Shown one piece after another: positions 11,791 to 21,827 of a stretch of 42,280 nt of DNA. The DNA lies in contig JACQEJ010000131.1 of NCBI GenBank assembly GCA_016200645.1, positions 1 through 42,280 on the forward strand, in the 5' to 3' direction. A program made the translations under genes and the position numbers. Numbering within the stretch: position 1 is the stretch's first letter; the number at the start of each line of letters is the position of its first letter. The notes beneath the pieces were generated by a model. It saw only the letters and a list, made by a program, of their open reading frames with translations, was not told the DNA's origin and did not search any database. Source of the stretch: Deltaproteobacteria bacterium (GTDB taxonomy: Bacteria; Desulfobacterota; GWC2-55-46; UBA9637).

Positions 11791-12867
11791 TTATCCGCCC
11801 CCCTGCCCTGGCTTACCGCATTTGCCAAACTGCTCACAAGAAAAAAACCGAGGGGCAAACAACCCGCCTCTCCCCCCTTTACCAAAGGGGGGTTGGGGGG
11901 GCTGCTTATCCTTCCCAGAACGCTATCCTTCACAAAAGAAGGGAAAAGGTTTATTGCAATCCTCTTTGTAATCGGCATAGCTGCCATCAATACGGGAAAC
12001 AATCTCCTTTATCTTATTGTGGCGATGATGCTGTCCATCATAGTCATATCAGGCATACTTTCAGAATCTACCTTAAGGGGCATAGAAATATCCAGAATAT
12101 TGCCGACTCATATATTTGCAAAAAGACCAGCAGCCATCCGATGGGGCATTGCAAATAAAAAAAGATATTTCCCCTCATTCTCTCTTTCCATAGATGAACT
12201 TTCCCAGGGTGGATTTTCTGCCGAATCAGGCTATATCATAAAGCTGCTGGCCGGCGACTCTGTTACTCAGACTCGCTTCTATACCTTTCCTCAAAGAGGG
12301 TTGTATAAACTGGAGGGCTTTAAAATAACAACCCGCTTTCCCTTTGGTTTTTTTCGCAAAGGGAGGAGATTGCCGATGGCGGCAAACATGCTGGTATATC
12401 CGAATATAAAGCCCATAAGACAGGGAGCTGCTCATGGCCTTTCAAAAAGCGGGGATTGGGCTGAAAAAGTCAAGGGGCTAGGCGCCAACCTGCGCAGCAT
12501 CAGAGATTATACATTCATGGATGATTCAAGGATTATCCACTGGAAGTCAACAGCCAAAACTGCAAGGCTGATGGCAAAGGAATTTGAACAGGAAGGGAAA
12601 AAAAGGGTAGAGATTGTTTTTCATAATACGCTCGCCGAACACCCTGGCTTTAAAAATGAATTTGAAGATAAGGTTGAAGAGGCTGCCGGCATAGCTGATT
12701 ATTTTATAAGAACGGGTTTTGAAGTGGGTTTTAGAAGCCTGACCGCAGATTTGCCGTGCAAGCCTGGCAAAGAGCAGCTTTACAGAATATTAAAAGAGCT
12801 TGCACTCATAGAGCCTGTAGCAGGCGATAAAGCTCTGCCTTTAACTATAGAGGTTATAAGCCGATGA
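11782..12867 (+). CDS. DUF58 domain protein
   Basis: 361 aa; NLRSIRDYTFMDDSRIIHWKSTAKTARLMAKEFEQE is the DUF58 signature; between moxR and the transglutaminase gene. Confidence 0.88.
   Translation: MSYLSAPLPWLTAFAKLLTRKKPRGKQPASPPFTKGGLGGLLILPRTLSFTKEGKRFIAILFVIGIAAINTGNNLLYLIVAMMLSIIVISGILSESTLRGIEISRILPTHIFAKRPAAIRWGIANKKRYFPSFSLSIDELSQGGFSAESGYIIKLLAGDSVTQTRFYTFPQRGLYKLEGFKITTRFPFGFFRKGRRLPMAANMLVYPNIKPIRQGAAHGLSKSGDWAEKVKGLGANLRSIRDYTFMDDSRIIHWKSTAKTARLMAKEFEQEGKKRVEIVFHNTLAEHPGFKNEFEDKVEEAAGIADYFIRTGFEVGFRSLTADLPCKPGKEQLYRILKELALIEPVAGDKALPLTIEVISR
11872..11902. repeat. Palindrome CCCCCCTTTACCAAAGGGGGGTTGGGGGGGC inside DUF58
   Basis: 9-bp perfect arms with a 3-nt loop; encodes SPPFTKGGLGG. 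Confidence 0.85.
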
Positions 12868-14924
12868 GATTTTCCACATATTTTATTCTCATCTCATATC
12901 TTATGGCAGGAACAGGGCTTCTGGCCGTGAGCCTTACCGGCATCATAAGTCCTGCCTTTTTGATAGCGATAAGCGGCATTGCCGTATTAAGTTTTTTCTT
13001 AAGTATTCAGGATAAGGCCCTTCATATTTCAAGGCTTGTCTGGAACGGCCTTGCGATAATAATCTTAGCCGCAGGTCTTGCAGACTATTTGCTGGTATCC
13101 CGGTCTCTTATAGAAGTATCTGTTCGTTTCCTCACCATATTGATGGTTGCAAAACTCTTTGACCTCAGGACAAATAGAGACTATGCCGCGCTTTACATCC
13201 TTACATTTTTCCAGCTTCTGGCAGCGTCTGCTGCGACAGTAAATCTTTCATTTCTCTTTGTCCTGGCATTATACATCCTGACAGGCATCTGGGCGCTTAC
13301 CCTGTTCACCCTTAAAAAGGATTGGGAGGAAAAGGCGTCTCCTCATAAGGAGATGGCGAAAAATATCCTGGGCCCCTCTTTCTTCCTCGCAACCGCAGGT
13401 CTGGCGCTCCTTTCCCTTATCATCACCTTGTCTCTATTCTTTGTGATACCAAGGATGGAGGTAGGGTTCTTTTCTCAACAGACCGCTGACACCATACGAG
13501 TATCGGGCTTTTCTGACAAAATAGACCTGGGAGACATTGGACCAATCAAGCTGGATCCGACAATAGTTATGCGGGTAGAGCTGCCTGGCTACAAGGCCTC
13601 TGCTGCGCCTATCCGTTTGTATTTCCGGGGCATAGCATTTGATGCTTATAATGGCGCTCAGTGGCGGCAAACCATGAAAGAACTAGCGCCTTTGCAAAGA
13701 AACCAGGAAGGGATATGGAGAGCTGCATCCGACAATCAGGGGTATGCAACAAGCTCTGCAATCCTTACGCAAAACATTCTTCTGGAGCCGATAGAAACAA
13801 ATGTGCTCTTTGCAGCATCCAACGGGATAGGGGTTTCCGGCAATTTCCGCATGATTATGGGCGACAGGATGGGTTCCTTTTATCTGCCGGCCCCATCGTA
13901 TTCCAGAATTGAATACACTGCGTATTCTATCCTCCCCTCTCTTGCTGCATCTGTAAAACCAAAAGAAGGCTACCATGGCAAAGCTCCTCGGCAATATCTT
14001 CAGGTTCCAACCGGGCTTGAAAATATTTACAATCTTGCCAGAGATATTACCGCCGGCAGGAAAACGCCGTTTGATAAGGCCGCTGCAATAGAAGGATATC
14101 TTAAAAAAAATTATCGCTATACATTAACCCCAGGCAAAGGCGCAGGCAAAAATCCTGTAGAGGATTTTCTCTTCTATACAAAAGCAGGCTATTGCGAGCA
14201 GTATGCAACCGCCATGGCTGTAATGCTCAGAACCATCGGCATACCCAGCAGGCTTGTGACAGGTTTTTTGCCGGGCGAATGGAATAATTTCGGGAATTAC
14301 CTCATCATCCGGCAGAGGGATGCGCACTCATGGGTAGAAGCGTATATGCCGGGTACCGGCTGGGCGACCTTTGACCCAACGCCTTCCGCTGAAACTGTTG
14401 GAGGGATCCCGCCGGCAACCCCTCTCATCGCTCTGTATATTGATTCAATCAGGTGGAGATGGAACAGATATATAATAAACTATTCTTTTCGGGATCAGCT
14501 CAGACTCGCCAGGGCCTTGGAGGAAAAAGGGCGCTCATTGCTGTCAAGCTTAAGATGGAGCGCACTCAGCCGTCAGCTGCCGAATGTCGGCAGCCGGCAG
14601 AAAAAACTCCTTTTCTCATTTGTAGCGCCAATAACCTTTGTTCTCATACTCATAGCTGTAATGTGGATAGCCAGAAAATCAGGAGACAAAGCCCGCTGGC
14701 CCAGAATCCCTCGCTTTTACAAAGATGCGCTCACATTTCTGGCAAAAAAGGGAAAGATAAAGAGGCCCGGTGAAACTGCGCTGGAGTTTGCAAAAATGGT
14801 GAACAGGGAAGAGGTTATGGCCCTGACTGATATTTATTACCATGTAAGATTCGGCGGATATGAACCGACGGATGCAGAAAAGGCTCAGATAGAGGCTTAT
14901 GTAACTACCATGAGAAGGGCGTAA
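12864..14924 (+). CDS. TgpA-like DUF3488 + transglutaminase-like membrane protein
   Basis: 686 aa; N-terminal TMs, then AGYCEQYATAMAVMLRTIGIPSRLVTGFL...RDAHSWVEAYMPGTGWATFDPTP (Cys/His/Asp transglutaminase motifs). Confidence 0.92.
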   Translation: MRFSTYFILISYLMAGTGLLAVSLTGIISPAFLIAISGIAVLSFFLSIQDKALHISRLVWNGLAIIILAAGLADYLLVSRSLIEVSVRFLTILMVAKLFDLRTNRDYAALYILTFFQLLAASAATVNLSFLFVLALYILTGIWALTLFTLKKDWEEKASPHKEMAKNILGPSFFLATAGLALLSLIITLSLFFVIPRMEVGFFSQQTADTIRVSGFSDKIDLGDIGPIKLDPTIVMRVELPGYKASAAPIRLYFRGIAFDAYNGAQWRQTMKELAPLQRNQEGIWRAASDNQGYATSSAILTQNILLEPIETNVLFAASNGIGVSGNFRMIMGDRMGSFYLPAPSYSRIEYTAYSILPSLAASVKPKEGYHGKAPRQYLQVPTGLENIYNLARDITAGRKTPFDKAAAIEGYLKKNYRYTLTPGKGAGKNPVEDFLFYTKAGYCEQYATAMAVMLRTIGIPSRLVTGFLPGEWNNFGNYLIIRQRDAHSWVEAYMPGTGWATFDPTPSAETVGGIPPATPLIALYIDSIRWRWNRYIINYSFRDQLRLARALEEKGRSLLSSLRWSALSRQLPNVGSRQKKLLFSFVAPITFVLILIAVMWIARKSGDKARWPRIPRFYKDALTFLAKKGKIKRPGETALEFAKMVNREEVMALTDIYYHVRFGGYEPTDAEKAQIEAYVTTMRRA

Positions 14925-14930
14925 AGGTCA

Positions 14931-17888
14931 TCAACTTTTCTTGAATAGTGAAACCTTATTCCCTCCGCTACGGAATGCAGACTGAACTGCCTGGCTTATG
15001 TTCAGCATCAACTCGTTCTGCTCCCTGCCGTCCACAGGAAATCCGGCAACGCCGATACTGATGCTTATCTTTGCATTTCTCCTTCCGTCCGATGACGGGA
15101 ATGCGTGGTTTCCCGCTCTGATCCTGAGCTTCTCCGCAACTATGGCTGCGGCCTCTTTTTTAATGTTCGGCAGCACAACAAGGAACTCATCTCCCCCGTA
15201 TCGTATCACACAGTCAGCCTTTCGTATATTATTCTCAATCAATCGGGCAAGCTCAACAAGCGCTTCATTGCCAAGGAGAAAACCATCCTTGGTATTATAC
15301 CCCTGCAGATTATCCACATCTATCATCATCATGGCAAAATGCAGCCCATATCTCTTGCTTCTTGCTATCTCCTGCGCTATCCAGTGGTTAAAATACCTGT
15401 GGTTGAATATGCCGGTTAACGGGTCTATCATCTTTGCCCTTGCAGGATATGCCAGCTCGAGTTTTTTGATCTCATTCAAAAGATTATGCTTTGAGAAATG
15501 CGCCTTTTTTAATATGTTGGCTATATTGTCCCCGAGCTTCGCCTTGTCATCCGAAGTGATATCTTTGGCAGTAAATATCAAAATAGGTATATCTTTTGCC
15601 GTCGGATGTTTTTTTAACTGCTCTAGCACATCAAAACCGCTTACCTGAGGCATCATTAAATCGAGGATTATCAGGTCCGGATCTCTTTCTATTGCAAGGG
15701 CAATACCCTCTTCGCCGTTTGCAGCCTTGAGAACCCCAAAGCCCTCTTTTTCCAAGATGTCGTTCAAAAGCTCCAATACCTGCGGCTCATCATCTATAGC
15801 CAGAATGCTGAATGGGTGTCTTTTTACCTTTGTCATAAAGCTGAGTCTGCCCAGGGCGCTGATAAGCTTCTCCTTATTCACGGGTTTTACCAGATAATCG
15901 ACAGCGCCGAGGCTAAAACCAAGCTCTTTATTATTGGCAGCAGAAACTATAACTACCGGTATGTCGCAGGTATCGGGTGATGCCTTTAATTCCTTTAATA
16001 CCTCCCATCCGTCTTTCTTTGGAAGCGTTATGCCCATGATGATGGCAAACGGCTGCGTCTGACGGGCCTTTTCCAACACCTCTATGCCGTCGGCTGCCAC
16101 ATCAACAGCATAACCGTTCTGCATCAGATATACTTTGATAAGCTCATTCAAGTTTTTCCCCTCGCTGGCAACCAGTATGGCGGTTGATGATTCAGGACCG
16201 GGCTGCTGAAATGGCTGAATATGCTTAATATGCGCGGTTTCGCGCTCGATAGATTGCGCTTCCTGCGGGATAACAAAGTTGAAGGCAGCGCCTTTGCCGT
16301 ATTCGCTTTCCACCCATATTCTCCCCTTGTGCAGCTCTACAAGTTTTTTTGTCAAAGCAAGACCAAGACCGGTGCCGCCGTATTCTCTGGTGATGGACGG
16401 ATCGATCTGGACAAATTCCTCAAACATCTTTGGCATATCCTCGTCTTTTATTCCAATGCCGGTGTCTTTCACAGAGACATGAAGGCTTCTTTCCTTAATA
16501 GCGTCTTTAAACTCCTCTCTTATATCCCAATCAAGAGTTATCTTGCCATTCTTTCTGTTGAACTTTACCGCATTGGAAAGGAGATTGAACATAACCTGTT
16601 TGAATTTCGGTCTGTCGAGCTTTACGATGGGGGATACTGGCGTAGTTTTGCTCTCAATACGAATATCTTTTTTATCTGCCTGGGGCCTGATGTTTCCGAG
16701 AACCTCGCTTAATACATCCTCGAGAGGAAACTCCTCTAAGAAAAGTTCAAGCCTGCCTGCCTCTATCTTTGACAGATCTAATATATTATTGATGAGATGC
16801 AGCAGATGGCCGCCGCTCGTGAAGATATAGTTGACATACTGAGCCTGTTTTTCATTCAATTCGCCGAATGATTTTTCCGTCAGGAGCTCGGAAAAACCCA
16901 TAATGGAGTTCAGCGGGGTTCGGAGTTCATGGCTCACATTGGCAAGGAATTGGGACTTCATCTTGTTGGCCTTGACAAGCTCCTCATTCAATATCTCCAC
17001 CTCCTGCTTCTTTCTGAAGAGTTCCTCGTTTGCTGCCTTTATTGTATCTGTCCGCTCCTCCACCCTTTTTTCAAGGGTGGCATAATAATATTCAATATGC
17101 TCCACCATGCTGTTGAACTCTGCGGCAAGCTCGCCTATTTCATCTTTTGACGCAACAGCCACCCTCTCTTTCAGATTTCCGCCTGCTATCCTCTTGGCAG
17201 ACCTTTCCAATGCCTCTATCGGCTTCACAATAGAACGGCTAAGCATATACCACAGACCTGTGGCTAATATTATGGCCAGGATAGTCGCGCCGATGGTCGC
17301 CCATGTAATGATCCTGGAAAGATATCCTGCCCTGCTATATTCGCTGGATGATGAGTCTTTTGCTTCTGCTATAAGAGCCTGCAGGGTGTCCATAGCGGTT
17401 TTAAATTTCGTTGTGCCCTCATTCGTTAGCATGGCAAGGGCTTTAACGTCTGCATTGTCCTGATAGGCAAGTTTTATTGCCTCATCCCTTACGGTTATAT
17501 ATTCAAGCCACTCCTTTTGAAAAGATGTGAATAATGCCGCTTCCAACGCCCCTTGTTTTCCTATCTCAGCTCTGAGGTGCTCTGCAAGAGTCTCCTTTAT
17601 TTTTTTATCATGCTCAACCATGGAACGTTTCAAATATTCCTTGGAACTTTTGTCATTGCTGACGACATAAAAATAAGCCTCCTGTCTGGTTGTAAGCAGT
17701 TCCTTCTCCACGGTTTTGAGGGTGTCTTGCCTAATGAAGAAGTTTGTATAAAGCTCTGTGGTAAGCGTTGCAATCTCCCTGGCATTGTAAAGCCCCACCA
17801 TGCCGCCTATTCCCATCATGAAAAGAAGGAATAAAAACACGACAGCGATCTTTTCAGATATTTTAAAGGAATGAAATATGTTCCTCAT
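14931..17888 (-). CDS. Hybrid sensor histidine kinase: sensor-HAMP-HisKA-HATPase-REC-REC-GGDEF
   Basis: 985 aa; MKSQFLANVSHELRTPLNSIMGFSE H-box, GGTGLGLALTKKLVELHKGRIWVES, two receiver regions, C-terminal RYGGDEFLVVLP. Confidence 0.93.
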   Translation of the reverse strand: MRNIFHSFKISEKIAVVFLFLLFMMGIGGMVGLYNAREIATLTTELYTNFFIRQDTLKTVEKELLTTRQEAYFYVVSNDKSSKEYLKRSMVEHDKKIKETLAEHLRAEIGKQGALEAALFTSFQKEWLEYITVRDEAIKLAYQDNADVKALAMLTNEGTTKFKTAMDTLQALIAEAKDSSSSEYSRAGYLSRIITWATIGATILAIILATGLWYMLSRSIVKPIEALERSAKRIAGGNLKERVAVASKDEIGELAAEFNSMVEHIEYYYATLEKRVEERTDTIKAANEELFRKKQEVEILNEELVKANKMKSQFLANVSHELRTPLNSIMGFSELLTEKSFGELNEKQAQYVNYIFTSGGHLLHLINNILDLSKIEAGRLELFLEEFPLEDVLSEVLGNIRPQADKKDIRIESKTTPVSPIVKLDRPKFKQVMFNLLSNAVKFNRKNGKITLDWDIREEFKDAIKERSLHVSVKDTGIGIKDEDMPKMFEEFVQIDPSITREYGGTGLGLALTKKLVELHKGRIWVESEYGKGAAFNFVIPQEAQSIERETAHIKHIQPFQQPGPESSTAILVASEGKNLNELIKVYLMQNGYAVDVAADGIEVLEKARQTQPFAIIMGITLPKKDGWEVLKELKASPDTCDIPVVIVSAANNKELGFSLGAVDYLVKPVNKEKLISALGRLSFMTKVKRHPFSILAIDDEPQVLELLNDILEKEGFGVLKAANGEEGIALAIERDPDLIILDLMMPQVSGFDVLEQLKKHPTAKDIPILIFTAKDITSDDKAKLGDNIANILKKAHFSKHNLLNEIKKLELAYPARAKMIDPLTGIFNHRYFNHWIAQEIARSKRYGLHFAMMMIDVDNLQGYNTKDGFLLGNEALVELARLIENNIRKADCVIRYGGDEFLVVLPNIKKEAAAIVAEKLRIRAGNHAFPSSDGRRNAKISISIGVAGFPVDGREQNELMLNISQAVQSAFRSGGNKVSLFKKS

Positions 17889-18019
17889 ATCCTGCCCCTA
17901 TAATATAGTAAACGCATAAAATATTGTTACAGGTAGTCAAGGTTTTAGCCTCGCTATAAGCGACCCTAAAGGGTTGCGCTATAAATTATAATAGCCTTTT
18001 TAAGCCTGTTTTTGCAAGT

Positions 18020-18066
18020 AATTATAAGACTTATAAGACTTATAGGTCTTATAAGACTTATAATTA
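18020..18066. repeat. Near-perfect dyad of TTATAAGAC units at the 3' end of polA
   Basis: aattataagacttataagacttataggtcttataagacttataatt; arms pair with about two mismatches. Confidence 0.85.
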
Positions 18067-20862
18067 TTCCAGCTCTCCCCAATTTCTGCCGGCCTGAATA
18101 TCAACCTTTACAGGCACAGACAGTTTGGCTGCCGTTTCCATCTCTTTTTTTACGAGACCCTTCATCAATTCTATTTCTTTTTCCGGCACCTCAAAGATAA
18201 GCTCATCGTGAATCTGAAGCAGCATTCTTGATTGAAGATTTTCGTTTTTTAATCTTCTGAATATATTTATCATTGCGACTTTTATGATATCTGCCGCTGT
18301 CCCCTGTATGGGAGTATTGATTGTTATCCTTTCGCCAAACCTTCTTATCTGTTCGCTCTCGCTTCTAATCTCCGGCACATGCCTGCGCCTGCCAAAGAAC
18401 GTTGATACATAGCCCCTTTCCATTGCCTCGCTAATGGTTTTATCTATGAATGCCTTTACTCCCTTATAATAAAGAAAATAATCATCTATATATCCCCTTG
18501 CCTCATCCTGAGATATGCCCAGTTCTGCGGCTAAACCATAAGCCCCCATGCCGTAGATAATGCCGAAATTTATGGCCTTAGCCCTCCTCCGCATCTCCGA
18601 CGTAACAAGCTCCGGCTGAACGTTGAAGACCTCTGCCGCTGTCCTTGTATGCACATCCTCGTCTTTTTTGAACGCATCTATCAAAAGAGAGTCTTGGGAA
18701 AAATGTGCGACAATCCTGAGCTCTATCTGCGAATAGTCAGCAGATAAAAATAACCAGCCCTCATCAGCAATAAATGCCTGCCGGATTCTCTTGCCCAATT
18801 CTGTTCTTATGGGGATATTCTGGAGATTAGGCTCTGAGCTGGAAAGCCTGCCTGTGGCTGTAACGGTCTGATTAAATGATGTATGAATCCTCCGGGTCTT
18901 CGGATTTATAAGCTCCAGCAGGGCATCCACATAGGTTGATTTGAGCTTTGAGAGCTGCCTGAAATTTAAAATCTCGGCTGGCAATTCATGCTGAGCAGCA
19001 AGGATATTTAAGACCTCCTCATCCGTGGAAAATCCTGTCTTCGTCTTTTTTACCGGTTTTAATTTGAGTTTGTCAAATAAGACTGCCGCAAGCTGTTTAG
19101 GCGAGCTTATATTAAAGTCTGCTCCGGCAATTGTATAAATCCTGTTTTTCAGAATCTCAATCCTGCCTTCCAATTCTTTTGAAAGGTTTACAAGATAGTC
19201 TCTGTCCACCTTAATGCCGCTCCGTTCCATTTCCGCCAGAACCTTGGCCAATGGCATCTCCATTTCGTTAAAAAGTTTTAAAAGCCCCTCTCCTTCCAGT
19301 TGCGGCAGCATTTTCTCGGCAAGCTGACACACCGCATCGGCCTCGGCGCAGGTCTCTGCACAAACAGCATCCAAATCTTGACCCTTGACCCTTGACCCTC
19401 TGACCCTCTGACTCTTTGACTCTCTGACTCTTATTTGACGGCCTAATTGTTCATACGCAATATCCTCCAGCGTATGGCTTGACCGCGAAGGATTTAAGAG
19501 ATACGAGGCAATGCCGGTATCAAAATACACACCCTTCATATCAATGCCATGCTGTTTAAAAAACAGATAAACGTTTTTTATATCAGATGACATTTTTTTT
19601 ATGCCTTCATCTTCAATCATCGGTTTGATGATCTCAAGGATAGAGCGCGCGGGTAGGAGCGGGGCTTGTCCCCGCCCGTCATCATCAATTGAAACATAAA
19701 ACGCCTGATGCGGTTTTAAACAAAAGGCAACCACTGAAGAAGTTGAGAGTTGGGAGTTCGGAGTTGGGAGTTGAGAAAGAGATGTGTTGAAGAGTTGAGG
19801 CTCATTACTCCCTGATTCTCTGATTCTCTGACTCTCCGACTCTTTGACTCTTTGACTCCCTGCGGGCTTTAAGCAGGTCTCCGAACTCCGAACTGTCATC
19901 ACAGCAATCGCAGCGCCCCCCGCCTGTTTTATCTCCGCCGTCAATTTCTTCAACGCGTCTCTATCTGTTACGGCAGTGTATTCACCCTTCTCCTCCGCAG
20001 GTTCTTCCTGAATAATCTCTTTTAATAACTTGCTAAACTCCAGTTCCTTGAGCAGCTCTTTGAGCCTTGAATAATCAGGCGGCTTTACCGCAAGCTCTTC
20101 AAATGTATAAGCTACAGGCGCATTCGTATCTATGACGGCAAGCATTCGCGAAAGACGCGCATCTTCCGCATATTTTTCTAATTTCTCCCTAATCCCTTTT
20201 TCTTTCACCTTGTCAATATTGGACAAAAGATTTTCAATGGTTCCAAACTCCCGTATTAGCTTCACCGCAGTCTTTTCGCCGATTCCCTTCACCCCGGGTA
20301 TGTTATCCGAATCATCTCCTGCAAGGCCCATGATCTCCACAACCCGATCAGCCTCCACACCGAACCGTTTCCTCACCTCTTGAACGGAAAATCTCTTATC
20401 CTTCATGGTGTCAATCATGGTGGTGTTTTCATCTATGAGCTGGAGCATATCCTTGTCCGCCGCTATGATTATCACCTCTATATTTTTTTCTCTCATGTGC
20501 CGGGATAACGTGCCGATAATGTCATCGGCCTCATATCCCTGCATTTCAAGGGCAGGGATATTAAACGCCCTTACCAATTCTTTTATATACGGTATTTGCG
20601 GCTTGAGGCTGTCCGGCATCTCAGGCCTGTGCGCCTTATACTCCTCATACATCTTATGCCTGAAGGACGGCCCCTTGACATCAAATGCAACAGCTATATG
20701 GTCTGTTTTGAAATCTTTTATGACCTTTAACAACATTTGAGCAAAGCCATAGATGGCATTGGTAGGAAGCCCCTTGGAATTGGAAAGATGGGGAATGGCA
20801 TGAAATGCCCTGTAGATATACGAGCTGCCGTCTATAAGGAGGAGCTGTTTTTTCATAAACAC
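18064..20862 (-). CDS. polA: DNA polymerase I with in-frame repeat insertions
   Basis: 932 aa; KKQLLLIDGSSYIYRAFHAIPHLSNSKGLPTNAIYGF 5' nuclease, AINFGIIYGMGAYGLA and LLQIHDELIFEVP polymerase motifs. Start may be MKKQ, 6 nt downstream. Confidence 0.96.
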   Translation of the reverse strand: MFMKKQLLLIDGSSYIYRAFHAIPHLSNSKGLPTNAIYGFAQMLLKVIKDFKTDHIAVAFDVKGPSFRHKMYEEYKAHRPEMPDSLKPQIPYIKELVRAFNIPALEMQGYEADDIIGTLSRHMREKNIEVIIIAADKDMLQLIDENTTMIDTMKDKRFSVQEVRKRFGVEADRVVEIMGLAGDDSDNIPGVKGIGEKTAVKLIREFGTIENLLSNIDKVKEKGIREKLEKYAEDARLSRMLAVIDTNAPVAYTFEELAVKPPDYSRLKELLKELEFSKLLKEIIQEEPAEEKGEYTAVTDRDALKKLTAEIKQAGGAAIAVMTVRSSETCLKPAGSQRVKESESQRIRESGSNEPQLFNTSLSQLPTPNSQLSTSSVVAFCLKPHQAFYVSIDDDGRGQAPLLPARSILEIIKPMIEDEGIKKMSSDIKNVYLFFKQHGIDMKGVYFDTGIASYLLNPSRSSHTLEDIAYEQLGRQIRVRESKSQRVRGSRVKGQDLDAVCAETCAEADAVCQLAEKMLPQLEGEGLLKLFNEMEMPLAKVLAEMERSGIKVDRDYLVNLSKELEGRIEILKNRIYTIAGADFNISSPKQLAAVLFDKLKLKPVKKTKTGFSTDEEVLNILAAQHELPAEILNFRQLSKLKSTYVDALLELINPKTRRIHTSFNQTVTATGRLSSSEPNLQNIPIRTELGKRIRQAFIADEGWLFLSADYSQIELRIVAHFSQDSLLIDAFKKDEDVHTRTAAEVFNVQPELVTSEMRRRAKAINFGIIYGMGAYGLAAELGISQDEARGYIDDYFLYYKGVKAFIDKTISEAMERGYVSTFFGRRRHVPEIRSESEQIRRFGERITINTPIQGTAADIIKVAMINIFRRLKNENLQSRMLLQIHDELIFEVPEKEIELMKGLVKKEMETAAKLSVPVKVDIQAGRNWGELE
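19376..19433. repeat. In-frame CTCTGACT-type tandem repeat in polA
   Basis: cttgacccttgacccttgaccctctgaccctctgactctttgactctctgactctt, encoding RVRESKSQRVRGSRVKGQD. Confidence 0.9.
19651..19680. repeat. In-frame palindromic element in polA (GCGGGGCTTGTCCCCGC)
   Basis: Encodes DGRGQAPLLPA in the polA frame. Confidence 0.8.
19740..19896. repeat. In-frame compound tandem repeats in polA
   Basis: gttggga/gttcgga heptamers followed by (GACTCTTT/GATTCTCT)n octamers and gaactccgaact; encodes SSETCLKPAGSQRVKESESQRIRESGSNEP...SQLPTPNSQLSTS. Confidence 0.9.
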
Positions 20863-21221
20863 AATTCAAACGCATTTTTTATCAATTCTATTTCCGGTTT
20901 ATTTTCTGTCATACTAATCCCGACGACATCAAATCTGGCGGGATTATTATTCAGTTTCTTCTGAGTCAAATATGCCAGAGCCGCCTTTGATAATTGTCTT
21001 TGCTTTCTTGAGTCTACCGCAAGTTTTGGAGGGCCAAATTTATCGCTTGTCTTTGTCTTCACCTCTATAAATGCCAGTGTCTTGCCATCAATGGCAATAA
21101 TGTCTATCTCGCCGTATCTGTTTCTAAAATTGGTTTCCACAATACGGTAGCCGTTTTTCCTGAGAAATTCAGCGGCCAGACCTTCCCCTTTTTTGCCGAC
21201 ACTAATCCTTATGAATGTCAC
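20853..21221 (-). CDS. yraN: YraN / UPF0102 family nuclease-like protein
   Basis: GKKGEGLAAEFLRKNGYRIVETNFRNRYGEIDIIAIDGKTLAFIEVKTK. Confidence 0.92.
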   Translation of the reverse strand: MTFIRISVGKKGEGLAAEFLRKNGYRIVETNFRNRYGEIDIIAIDGKTLAFIEVKTKTSDKFGPPKLAVDSRKQRQLSKAALAYLTQKKLNNNPARFDVVGISMTENKPEIELIKNAFELCL

Positions 21222-21820
21222 TTAAGATATTCCTTTACGCCTTTGAATGTTTTTCTGTGGATTGGGGAGGGACCGAAGCATTTTATCGCTTCAAGGTGTT
21301 CCGGCGTTCCATAACCTTTATGTTTTATGAAATTATAGTTTGGAAACATAACGTGGTATGCATCCATTATGCTGTCCCGCGCGGTTTTGGCCACTATTGA
21401 GGCTGCGGCTATGCTGACGCTTTTGGAATCGCCTTTTACAACAGACTGTTGTTGAACGGATGTATGTATCGGAAATTGACCGTCTATCAAAATAAAGTCA
21501 GGGAAAGGATTGAGTTTGTTGACGGCATCGGTCATTGCCTTGAGCGATGCTCTATGGATATTGATTGCCTCTATCTCATCCATCCAGACGATGCCGATGC
21601 CAACGGATACAGCCTCGAGATAGATGTCTAATAGTATGTTATCCCTTTGTGAAGGAGAAAGGGCTTTTGAATCTCTTATGCCCAAATGAAGAGGCGGTGG
21701 AAATTTGAAAATAACCGCTGCCGCAACTATCGGCCCTGCCAGAGGCCCCCTGCCTGCCTCATCTGCTCCTGCAATATACACGCAGCCATTTTTAAAGGCC
21801 TCTTGTTCGTAGGCATCCAT
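21218..21820 (-). CDS. rnhB: Ribonuclease HII
   Basis: AGADEAGRGPLAGPIVAAAVI, IRDSKALSPSQR, VVKGDSKSVSIAAASIVAKTARD. Confidence 0.96.
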   Translation of the reverse strand: MDAYEQEAFKNGCVYIAGADEAGRGPLAGPIVAAAVIFKFPPPLHLGIRDSKALSPSQRDNILLDIYLEAVSVGIGIVWMDEIEAINIHRASLKAMTDAVNKLNPFPDFILIDGQFPIHTSVQQQSVVKGDSKSVSIAAASIVAKTARDSIMDAYHVMFPNYNFIKHKGYGTPEHLEAIKCFGPSPIHRKTFKGVKEYLK

Positions 21821-21827
21821 GATAAAC

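Noticed and set aside
19376-19896. Repeats in polA as a CRISPR array or disrupted gene
   Set aside because: Units are 7-8 bp tandem without spacers, and the reading frame remains open through all of them.
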